Shown here: positions 1 to 5,074 of the stretch, piece by piece
Numbering within the stretch: position 1 is the stretch's first letter
How the letters are laid out: every line of letters starts with the position of its first letter
Assembly (NCBI GenBank): GCA_964617665.1
Contig: CAZUAH010000754.1
Coordinates: forward strand, 1-5,991
Source: JADHUC01 sp964617665
GTDB lineage: Bacteria; Planctomycetota; Planctomycetia; Pirellulales; Pirellulaceae
Direction: 5' to 3'
Length of the DNA stretch: 5,991 bases
Notes under the pieces: generated by a model
The model's input: only the letters and a program-made list of their open reading frames with translations
Told to the model about the DNA's origin: nothing
Database searches by the model: none
Program-made: the position numbers and the translations under genes

Positions 1-395
1 ATCCGCAGCCGGTCACCTTCCACGACCCCTGCAACTTCGGACGCTCGTGCGGCATTACCGAGGAGCCGCGGGATATCCTGAAGGCAGCCTGCTCAGACTT
101 CCGTGAAATGTATCCCAACCGGGGTGAGAACTGGTGCTGCGGCGGCGGTGGTGGCCTGTCCGCCATGGACGATATCCAAGACTTCCGCATGGAAGTCTCT
201 GGCAAGAAGAAGATGGAGCAGATTCGGGAGACGGGGGCTACGTACGTGGCCACGGCTTGCTCGAACTGCAAACGCCAGTTGACCCAGCTCATGGAGCATC
301 ACGAAGAAGAGATCGATGTCGGCGGCGTGCATGACATGCTTTCCCGTTCCATCCTCGTGAATGGGAAGGCAGCCGATCGCCAAGATTACACCTGA
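1..395 (+). CDS. CCG-domain Fe-S oxidoreductase subunit, DsrK/TmcB/HdrD type (5'-truncated)
   Basis: The reading frame enters from the left edge (first full codon at 3) and stops with TGA at 393-395, leaving 130 C-terminal residues. They form a cysteine-rich CCG domain of the heterodisulfide-reductase type: FHDPC near residue 10, SCG, then NWCCGGGG around residues 43-50, then ACSNC near 86-89. In HdrB/HdrD and DsrK this motif binds the catalytic [4Fe-4S] centre that handles disulfide or thiol substrates. The fragment is clearly homologous to the same region of the Fe-S protein at 3297-5048; both contain FREMYPNR followed by the CC-Gly-rich motif. Unlike that protein it ends about 40 residues after CxxC, with no receiver domain. 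The N-terminal ferredoxin clusters expected for the family lie outside the window. It is probably cytoplasmic and partnered by a membrane or DsrC-like protein. Family assignment is firm; the exact complex (Dsr, Tmc, Hmc or other) cannot be decided. Confidence 0.9.
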   Translation, partial: PQPVTFHDPCNFGRSCGITEEPRDILKAACSDFREMYPNRGENWCCGGGGGLSAMDDIQDFRMEVSGKKKMEQIRETGATYVATACSNCKRQLTQLMEHHEEEIDVGGVHDMLSRSILVNGKAADRQDYT

Positions 396-435
396 CGTTC
401 TAACATCACTCGACTAGCCCTTTTTCTGAGCTTTG

Positions 436-469
436 ACACGGGTAGCACGTTGTCTGCCCGTGTTTTTTT
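436..469 (+). terminator. Rho-independent terminator after the first Fe-S gene
   Basis: A 10-bp stem pairs 436-445 (ACACGGGTAG) with 454-463 (CTGCCCGTGT), including one G-T wobble, around an 8-base loop. A run of seven T follows at 463-469. It lies 41 bases after the stop codon at 395 and about 80 bases before the next start. It should end transcription of the upstream operon and leave the double-DsrC gene as a separate unit. Confidence 0.85.
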
Positions 470-537
470 GGTATCGTCTGTAATGCGCCGCGTTCACTTT
501 GTGCTCTCTGTAGACGCCTCCTATCGCGCACACCGAC

Positions 538-541
538 GAGG
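538..541 (+). promoter_or_regulatory. Ribosome binding site of the double-DsrC gene
   Basis: GAGG lies five bases before the ATG at 547. It supports this start over later in-frame ATGs. No convincing -35/-10 pair was recognised between the terminator and this site. Confidence 0.6.
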
Positions 542-546
542 ACACC

Positions 547-1212
547 ATGGAACACCCAGTTGCCAAGACAGTAACGTTCGGCGGAGGCATGGCATACGCG
601 CTTGACGAGCATGGATTCCTGGCCGATCCGGAGCAATGGGATGAAGAGTTCGCCGGCGGCGCGGCACGACAACAAGGCATCTATGATGGTTTGACAAAGG
701 AGCATTGGGACTTCATCCACTACATTCGACAGAAAGCCTCAACGGAGAAGGCTCTTCCTTTGCTGGTTGTGGCTTGTGCCGAGAACGGTTTGCGTCTCGA
801 CAGGCTGAAGTCGCTTTTCCCGACCGGCTATTTTCGCGGTGCATGCCGAATCGCCGGACTCAGCTACAAGTTTCTGTGCGACGTCAACATCTGGCACACC
901 TACGAGACTGCCCCACGCCTCAAGCCCGAGTTCAAGGTAACGGCCCAGGGATTCCTCGAAGACTTCAGCCAATGGAACGAACATTTTGCCGAGTTCGTTA
1001 GCGGCGAGTGGAACTTGCCCCAAGGGCTGACGTCAACGCACTGGGAGATCATCCGTTTCCTGCGCGACTACTACGAGGCCAAGCACAACATTCCAACCTT
1101 GTATGAGGTCTGCGAAGCCCATCATCTTGATCTCGATGGATTCAGGGAACTCTTTCCCGAAGGTTACCGACGCAGCGCGTGCCGAGCCGCTGGACTGCCC
1201 TTCTTTGCCTGA
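547..1212 (+). CDS. Tandem DsrC/TusE-family protein (two DsrC domains in one chain)
   Basis: This 221-residue protein is about twice the usual DsrC length (roughly 105-110). Domain 1 spans about 18-113 and domain 2 about 129-221. Both show the family signature in the same order: GFL..., a conserved Trp (31, 143), GLT..HW (HW at 53-54 and 165-166), LFP.GY, then ACRxAGL. DsrC proteins carry persulfide or trisulfide sulfur on two C-terminal cysteines 11 residues apart. Domain 1 has both at that spacing, Cys100 and Cys111. However, the second is followed by a linker instead of lying at a free C-terminus. Domain 2 keeps only the first, Cys212, and ends at AGLPFFA, lacking the penultimate Cys. The protein has no signal peptide or membrane segment, so it is cytoplasmic. 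It follows a terminator and is probably its own transcript. It may be a thiol carrier or redox-sensing partner for the nearby DsrK-like proteins; the single-Cys domain recalls DsrC-like regulatory proteins. Family is confident, role is inferred. Confidence 0.88.
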   Translation: MEHPVAKTVTFGGGMAYALDEHGFLADPEQWDEEFAGGAARQQGIYDGLTKEHWDFIHYIRQKASTEKALPLLVVACAENGLRLDRLKSLFPTGYFRGACRIAGLSYKFLCDVNIWHTYETAPRLKPEFKVTAQGFLEDFSQWNEHFAEFVSGEWNLPQGLTSTHWEIIRFLRDYYEAKHNIPTLYEVCEAHHLDLDGFRELFPEGYRRSACRAAGLPFFA

Positions 1213-1239
1213 GTCTATCTGGGGCACTGCAAGAATCGA

Positions 1240-1265
1240 GAGCAGACGTTTGCGATTGTCTGTTC
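1240..1265 (+). other. Hairpin downstream of the double-DsrC gene
   Basis: An 8-bp inverted repeat pairs GAGCAGAC (1240-1247) with GTCTGTTC (1258-1265), with one wobble and a 10-base loop, 27 bases after the stop codon. No T-run follows, so it is not a classic intrinsic terminator. It could be an RNA 3'-end structure or an operator half-site pair. Confidence 0.35.
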
Positions 1266-1313
1266 AGGTTGTGGCAGATCAACGGAATCGCCAATTGGCC
1301 TCTCGTCTGGCAT

Positions 1314-1341
1314 GGCCACAGCCACCACTGGCCGGATTTTT
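1314..1341 (+). terminator. Weak possible terminator for the double-DsrC gene
   Basis: A 5-bp stem (GGCCA, 1314-1318, with TGGCC, 1329-1333) closes a 10-base loop, and TTTTT follows at 1337-1341. The stem is short and the T-run is offset by three bases, so termination would be inefficient at best. Confidence 0.25.
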
Positions 1342-1355
1342 GGATCCTAAGGTAC

Positions 1356-1384
1356 TTGACGCTGGTGTAGGTATGCTGTACAGA
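1356..1384 (+). promoter_or_regulatory. Candidate promoter for the MerR-macro-redox operon
   Basis: TTGACG (1356-1361) matches the -35 consensus at five of six bases. TACAGA (1379-1384), after a 17-base spacer, is a poor -10 (three of six). The palindrome CTGTACAG (1376-1383) overlaps the -10 and could be an operator, for example for autoregulation by the MerR protein. The elements are weak and the call tentative. The start codon is 65 bases downstream. Confidence 0.3.
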
Positions 1385-1448
1385 AGAGTGTAGTATTCCT
1401 TCCTGGCCCTGTATTTCTTCCGCACATTCCCAACTGCGGATACCACCA

Positions 1449-1967
1449 ATGGCTGACACGAGAACCCAAGACGACTTTGACGATCCGGTGATCTCTATCG
1501 GCGTTCTATCCCAAAAGGTGGGGTTGTCTGTGTCCGCCGTGCGCAAGTACGAGAACGAAGGGCTTATCATCGCGCATCGGACCGACTCGGGGCATCGTCT
1601 TTTCTCGCACGAAGACATCAACCGCGTCCGGAATATCCAGCACATGATTCAGGAGCTGGGGCTAAACACCGAGGGGATCCGCCGGATGCAGGCGCTTCTT
1701 CCGTGTTGGGACTTGCTGCCGTGCACCGGCGAGACGCGCAAAAGCTGTCCCGCATATAACGACCCCACTCGACCGTGCTGGATGATCAAGGGGCTGAACT
1801 GTGCCCCGCAAGGAAATGAATGTCGGCAGTGCCCGGTCTATCGCTTTGGCTCGTTGTGCACGGAGGACGTGAAGCGTCTCTTGCACGCCCAAAGCGACGA
1901 CCAGAATGGGGGCGAGGCGATCAAAGAATTACTACAGCGACTCAGAGATTCAAGACAGGAGAGTTAA
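1449..1967 (+). CDS. MerR-family transcriptional regulator with Cys-rich C-terminal domain
   Basis: The protein has 172 residues. Residues 15-80 form a MerR winged helix-turn-helix: IGVLSQKVGLSVSAVRKYE, then an 'EGLI..HRT.SGHR.FS..DI.R' wing segment, then a helix with the typical GL-containing end (residues 70-73). Instead of a long dimerisation coil and metal loop, residues 86-137 hold eight cysteines (86, 92, 100, 110, 118, 125, 128, 137) in CPAY, RPCW and C-x2-CPVY contexts. Such spacing is compatible with an Fe-S cluster or zinc site, so a redox or metal sensor is plausible but unproven. A C-terminal helical tail follows. The start has only a weak upstream purine stretch (CGGA, 1437-1440). 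The gene is separated by one base from the macro-domain gene, so it is probably the first gene and the local regulator of the operon at 1449-5991. Confidence 0.88.
   Translation: MADTRTQDDFDDPVISIGVLSQKVGLSVSAVRKYENEGLIIAHRTDSGHRLFSHEDINRVRNIQHMIQELGLNTEGIRRMQALLPCWDLLPCTGETRKSCPAYNDPTRPCWMIKGLNCAPQGNECRQCPVYRFGSLCTEDVKRLLHAQSDDQNGGEAIKELLQRLRDSRQES
1957..1963 (+). promoter_or_regulatory. Ribosome binding site that sets the macro-domain start
   Basis: AGGAGAG sits five bases before the ATG at 1969, inside the last codons of the MerR gene. It favours 1969 over the in-frame ATG at 1906, which would overlap the MerR gene by about 60 bases. Confidence 0.75.
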
Positions 1968-1968
1968 T

Positions 1969-2511
1969 ATGCCGGAAGCCGTAATGGACGGTGTGCAAAT
2001 CAATCGCAGCAGCGTGCGACTAATCAAGGGAGACATCACCTTGGTCGAAGCGGACGCCTTCGTTTTCTACGCCCAGCACGACTTGGCGTTGGGTTCGGGT
2101 TTCGGGGGCGCCATTTCAGTGCGTGGTGGGCCCGGTGTCCAGAAGGAGTTGGACGAACTCGGCCCGCTGGAAACCGGACAAGTCGTGGTCAGCGAGGCCG
2201 GAAAACTGACGGCCTCGTTCATAATTCACGCTGTCGGCCCAAGGTTCAACGAAGACGACATGGAGGGCAAGTTGCGAACCACGGTCACGAATTCGTTGAA
2301 AGCGGCCGAGGAGAAAGGCGTAAAACGCCTCGCGATGCCTGCCATGGGCGCAGGCTTCTATGGCGTGCCGAAAGACATGTGTGCGCGAGTCATGGTCGAA
2401 ACGATCAAGAGTCATCTAGAAGGCGAAACGGGAATCGAAGAGGTCACTATCTGTGTTATCGACCGGCGAGAGTTTGCACCGTTCGAGGCTCAGCTTGCAT
2501 CACTTAACTGA
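1969..2511 (+). CDS. Macro-domain protein (ADP-ribose-binding fold)
   Basis: This 180-residue protein is essentially a single macro domain. Visible motifs are LIKGDIT (residues 18-24), a binding-loop segment with YAQHDL and LGSGFGGAIS (34-50), RGGP, then IIHAVGP (85-91) and PAMGAGFYGVP (124-134). Macro domains bind ADP-ribose or its derivatives, and some remove ADP-ribose from proteins or hydrolyse O-acetyl-ADP-ribose. The usual Asn-rich catalytic 'NAAN' stretch is replaced by FYAQHD, so de-ADP-ribosylation by the MacroD mechanism is doubtful and a binding or sensing role is possible. It is soluble and lacks a signal peptide. It starts one base after the MerR stop codon, implying translational coupling, and is followed 20 bases later by the membrane subunit gene. 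Its place in a redox operon suggests a link to NAD-derived signals, which is inference only. Confidence 0.88.
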   Translation: MPEAVMDGVQINRSSVRLIKGDITLVEADAFVFYAQHDLALGSGFGGAISVRGGPGVQKELDELGPLETGQVVVSEAGKLTASFIIHAVGPRFNEDDMEGKLRTTVTNSLKAAEEKGVKRLAMPAMGAGFYGVPKDMCARVMVETIKSHLEGETGIEEVTICVIDRREFAPFEAQLASLN

Positions 2512-2531
2512 TAGGAAAAGAGACAGTCACT

Positions 2532-3233
2532 ATGAACGAGTTTCTCCATTTCTCCGAACATACGCTTCAAGAGATAGCGCTTGTATTCATGGCGCTGGTA
2601 TACACGACGCGCATCTTCTGGTTTCTTCGGTTTAAGGCAGGACGCGAACGCCAAGGCCCGACCGGCACCGGAAGCGTCAAGCCGACCAAAGGGATCTTGT
2701 ATTCGTGGGCGAACATCGCCATGCCCTGGGCCATGGAGAGCACACGAACAAAGCTTCCTATGTATGTCCAGTTCGTGATCTTCCATCTGGGTGTGGCGGC
2801 AGCGATCCTACTGTCGTTCGTCATCCCTTACCTCCCCAGCGTGCTTGAGAATCAAATGGTCGTCTTGGCCTTTCAAGTGATCACCGGTGCGGCGTGTGCC
2901 GTGGGCCTGATTCGCATGGTACGGCGAATCGGCAGCAAGTACATGCGAGCGATCAGCTCACCGGACGATTACTTCTCCCTGATTCTGTTGACGGCCTGGC
3001 TGCTGTCCGCCACGTTGGCTGCTCCCTATGGAGCCACGGAAGCCGAAAGCCTGGCGGCATCGGGAATGGGGCTCCGGCTGGCCTTCTTCCTTATGACGGC
3101 CTTTTTCCTGATCTACGTGCCGTTCAGCAAGATATCACACTACTTGTACTATCCTTTCACGCGGTACTACTTCGGGAAAACGATGGGCTACCGCGGCGTT
3201 TATCCCGGTGGACAGAACGCGAATGCGGAATAA
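2532..3233 (+). CDS. NarI/DsrM/TmcC-like membrane cytochrome b subunit
   Basis: The protein has 233 residues with five predicted membrane helices at about 11-33, 79-100, 109-128, 147-166 and 180-198. Size and layout match the nitrate reductase gamma (NarI)-like family, which includes DsrM and TmcC: quinone-reactive b-type cytochromes paired with HdrD/DsrK-type Fe-S proteins. Candidate haem ligands are His85 in helix 2 (FHLG) and His203 just after helix 5, in KISHYLYYPF. Few other histidines are present (6 and 9, near the N-terminus), so one haem seems more likely than two. A conserved-looking loop (about 50-78) precedes helix 2. AGGAAAAGAG (2513-2522) upstream of the ATG at 2532 supports the start. 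It is followed 63 bases later by the DsrK-like gene, its probable partner in a two-subunit membrane complex. The direction of electron flow is unknown. Confidence 0.85.
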   Translation: MNEFLHFSEHTLQEIALVFMALVYTTRIFWFLRFKAGRERQGPTGTGSVKPTKGILYSWANIAMPWAMESTRTKLPMYVQFVIFHLGVAAAILLSFVIPYLPSVLENQMVVLAFQVITGAACAVGLIRMVRRIGSKYMRAISSPDDYFSLILLTAWLLSATLAAPYGATEAESLAASGMGLRLAFFLMTAFFLIYVPFSKISHYLYYPFTRYYFGKTMGYRGVYPGGQNANAE

Positions 3234-3243
3234 GCCGGGGCCT

Positions 3244-3261
3244 CATACATACCATACATAC
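3244..3261 (+). repeat. Two perfect 9-bp direct repeats (CATACATAC)
   Basis: CATACATAC occurs at 3244-3252 and again at 3253-3261 in the 63-base gap between the cytochrome b and Fe-S genes. The gap up to the ribosome binding site is poor in G and likely unstructured. It may be slippage-derived or a binding or processing site. Confidence 0.7.
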
Positions 3262-3283
3262 CAAGCGTACAAACCATCTCACG

Positions 3284-3290
3284 GTGGAGG
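3284..3290 (+). promoter_or_regulatory. Ribosome binding site that sets the Fe-S/receiver protein start
   Basis: GGTGGAGG ends at 3290, six bases before the ATG at 3297. A TTG codon at 3294 is also in frame but lies only three bases from the site, so ATG 3297 is preferred. Confidence 0.75.
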
Positions 3291-3296
3291 AATTTG

Positions 3297-5048
3297 ATGA
3301 GCGAGAGTAAAGAAAGATCCCAGAAGGCCCAGAAGGTCCTGGAGCGAATGGGTAAGAAGCTTAATCGGCAAATCGCTGGTTCGATGGTCGCCTGTGTGCA
3401 CTGCGGTATGTGTACCGATTCGTGCCATTACGTGTTGGCCAATCCCGGCGATCCGACATACGCACCAGCTTACAAGGGCGACAAGATCCGAAAGCTATTC
3501 AAACGCCATTTCGACTGGACCGGTCGCGTATTTCCTTGGTGGGTGAAAGCCGATAGCGTGTTTACCGACGAGGAGTTGGAAGAACTGAAAGACACGGTCT
3601 TTGGCAAGTGCACAAACTGCCGTCGGTGCTCGATGAACTGCCCCATGGGTGTTGATCTGGCAACGTTCAACCGCATGGCCCGGGGACTGTTGGTCTCGGT
3701 CGGGGTCATGCCCGAGGGCGTTTCGGTCGTCAGCAAAGACCAATGGGAGCTTGGCAACCAGATGGGCGTGCTCCAGGAGGATTACCTTGAAACGTTGGAG
3801 TGGATGGAGGAAGAGCTGCAAGATGAACTGGACGACCCCAACATAAAGATCCCCATTGACCAGACGGAATGCGAAGTCGTGTACTCCATTAACCCGCGCG
3901 AGGTGAAATACGACCCGCGTAGCATCGCCGACGCGGCCAAGGTTTTCCACTACGCGGGCGAGAGTTGGACCATGCCCAGTGACTGCTGGGACATGACGAA
4001 CTTCGGGCTCTTTTCCGGCGACGATGATCTGGGCGGCTCCGTAGCGAGTCGGTTGTACGAGAAGACCGAGGAACTAAAGGGCAAGAAGCTGGTCATCTCA
4101 GAATGCGGGCACGGATATCGATCCACTCGCTGCGAGGGGCCAAACTGGGGCCAGTACGATGTGCCGTTCGAGATGGAAAGTTCGGTCGACACCATGCTGC
4201 GGTATGTCAAGGAAGGTCGAATCAAGGTCGACAAGACGCGGAACCCCGAGCCGATGACTTTCCACGATTCGTGCAACAACGCCCGGAGTTGCGGTTTGAC
4301 CGAGGAGCCGCGCGAACTGCTGAACCTGGTGGTGGAGGATTTCCGCGAGATGTACCCGAACCGCGCAGAGAACTACTGCTGCACGGGTGGCGGTGGTGCC
4401 ATGAGTATGTCCGAATACACTCCGCGACGGCTGAAATCTGGAAAGATCAAGGCAGACCAGCTCAAAGCCACCGGCGCCAAAGTGGTCGTCACGTCTTGCC
4501 ACAATTGTGTCGACGGCTTGGCCGACGTGATCCGCCACTACGAGTTGGATATGGAGGTCACGCAGCTAGTAAACCTGGTGGCCAAAGCCTTGGTCGTTGA
4601 TGAAAAGGTGGCGGCGCCTGCCGAAGTGCCGGTCGACGCAGCTCCGGAAAAGGCACCCGCGCTTGCCGGCCGGACGATCGTCGTTGCGGATGACGAACCG
4701 GACCAGGTGATGTTGCTCAGTACGGTATTCGAGGACCATGGCGCCACGGTCCACGCAGCCACCAATGGCGACGAAGCTCTGGAATTGGCTCGCGCTCACA
4801 AGCCGGACTTGCTGACTCTGGACCTTGCCATGCCGGGAAAGGACGCAGGCGAAGTATACGAGATGATCCGCAAGGATCCCGAGCTGGATCATTTGAAGGT
4901 CTGCATCGTCACAGGGCGGCCCGAACTGCGCAAAACGATTTACGACCGTTCGGTGGCGCCGCCGGAAGGGTACTTGGACAAGCCGGTAACCGAGGAGTCG
5001 CTGATGCGGAACGTCCGCAAGGTCCTTGAGTTGGCGCACGATGAATAA
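3297..5048 (+). CDS. DsrK/TmcB-like Fe-S oxidoreductase fused to a response-regulator receiver domain
   Basis: The protein has 583 residues. Two [4Fe-4S] ferredoxin motifs lie at the N-terminus: CVHCGMC..SC (Cys33, 36, 39, 43) and CTNCRRCSMNCP (Cys105, 108, 111, 115). A degenerate first CCG region includes Cys230, 270 and 279. A complete CCG domain follows with Cys326, Cys332, the Cys361-Cys362 pair before GGGG, and Cys401/Cys404. This is the HdrD/DsrK/TmcB plan, a cytoplasmic subunit reducing or oxidising a disulfide-type partner. After an Ala/Pro-rich linker (about 435-457) comes a complete receiver domain (458-583) with the acidic pair Asp465/Asp466, phospho-acceptor Asp509, Thr539 and Lys562. 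DsrK and TmcB normally end after the CCG domain, so the fusion is unusual. Neighbours are its likely membrane partner upstream and a histidine kinase 26 bases downstream, the obvious candidate phosphodonor. The domains are certain; the physiological reaction is not. Confidence 0.92.
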   Translation: MSESKERSQKAQKVLERMGKKLNRQIAGSMVACVHCGMCTDSCHYVLANPGDPTYAPAYKGDKIRKLFKRHFDWTGRVFPWWVKADSVFTDEELEELKDTVFGKCTNCRRCSMNCPMGVDLATFNRMARGLLVSVGVMPEGVSVVSKDQWELGNQMGVLQEDYLETLEWMEEELQDELDDPNIKIPIDQTECEVVYSINPREVKYDPRSIADAAKVFHYAGESWTMPSDCWDMTNFGLFSGDDDLGGSVASRLYEKTEELKGKKLVISECGHGYRSTRCEGPNWGQYDVPFEMESSVDTMLRYVKEGRIKVDKTRNPEPMTFHDSCNNARSCGLTEEPRELLNLVVEDFREMYPNRAENYCCTGGGGAMSMSEYTPRRLKSGKIKADQLKATGAKVVVTSCHNCVDGLADVIRHYELDMEVTQLVNLVAKALVVDEKVAAPAEVPVDAAPEKAPALAGRTIVVADDEPDQVMLLSTVFEDHGATVHAATNGDEALELARAHKPDLLTLDLAMPGKDAGEVYEMIRKDPELDHLKVCIVTGRPELRKTIYDRSVAPPEGYLDKPVTEESLMRNVRKVLELAHDE

Positions 5049-5064
5049 GCCTCGATGAAAAGGT

Positions 5065-5068
5065 GAGG
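5065..5068 (+). promoter_or_regulatory. Ribosome binding site of the PAS kinase gene
   Basis: GAGG, within a longer AGGTGAGGTG purine-rich stretch (5061-5070), lies six bases before the ATG at 5075 and fixes the start of the kinase gene. Confidence 0.65.
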
Positions 5069-5074
5069 TGCGCG

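Larger units (their letters stand above)
1213..1448. other. Non-coding region between the double-DsrC gene and the MerR-led operon
   Basis: These 236 bases hold no convincing gene; the open frames through it on both strands overlap real genes out of frame. Besides the hairpin at 1240-1265, it contains a weak stem GGCCA/TGGCC (1314-1318 with 1329-1333), followed after three bases by TTTTT. It also holds a perfect 8-bp palindrome CTGTACAG (1376-1383) and a direct repeat AGGTA at 1350-1354 and 1369-1373. Promoter and operator elements for the downstream operon are expected here. Confidence 0.6.

Noticed and set aside
433..438. Perfect TTGACA -35 hexamer
   Set aside because: It is embedded in the terminator stem and no -10-like sequence lies 15-19 bases downstream (that stretch is GCCCGT).
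1142..1645. 167-codon open frame on the minus strand
   Set aside because: It is antisense to the end of the double-DsrC gene, the intergenic region and the MerR HTH. Its product shows no recognisable motif, and the sense proteins have clear families.
1906..1968. Upstream in-frame ATG that would lengthen the macro protein by 21 residues
   Set aside because: The extension overlaps the MerR gene and reads as out-of-frame sequence. The strong AGGAGAG site points to the ATG at 1969.
3294..3296. TTG as start of the Fe-S/receiver protein
   Set aside because: It is only three bases from the GGTGGAGG site; the adjacent ATG at 3297 has ideal spacing.
2894..3310. 138-codon plus-strand frame running from the cytochrome b gene into the Fe-S gene
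   Set aside because: It overlaps the five-helix membrane protein out of frame and would bridge the intergenic gap. Its translation lacks membrane or domain character.
4103..4600. 165-codon open frame on the plus strand
   Set aside because: It lies inside the DsrK-receiver gene in another frame; its Arg/Gly/Pro-rich translation is typical of a shadow of GC-rich coding DNA.
4566..5039. 157-codon minus-strand open frame opposite the receiver domain
   Set aside because: The opposite strand encodes an intact receiver with all catalytic residues, and this frame has no family resemblance.
5055..5066. Three-codon mini-ORF (ATG AAA AGG TGA) before the PAS kinase
   Set aside because: It has no ribosome binding site of its own and its length is within chance expectation. 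It overlaps the Shine-Dalgarno region of the kinase gene.
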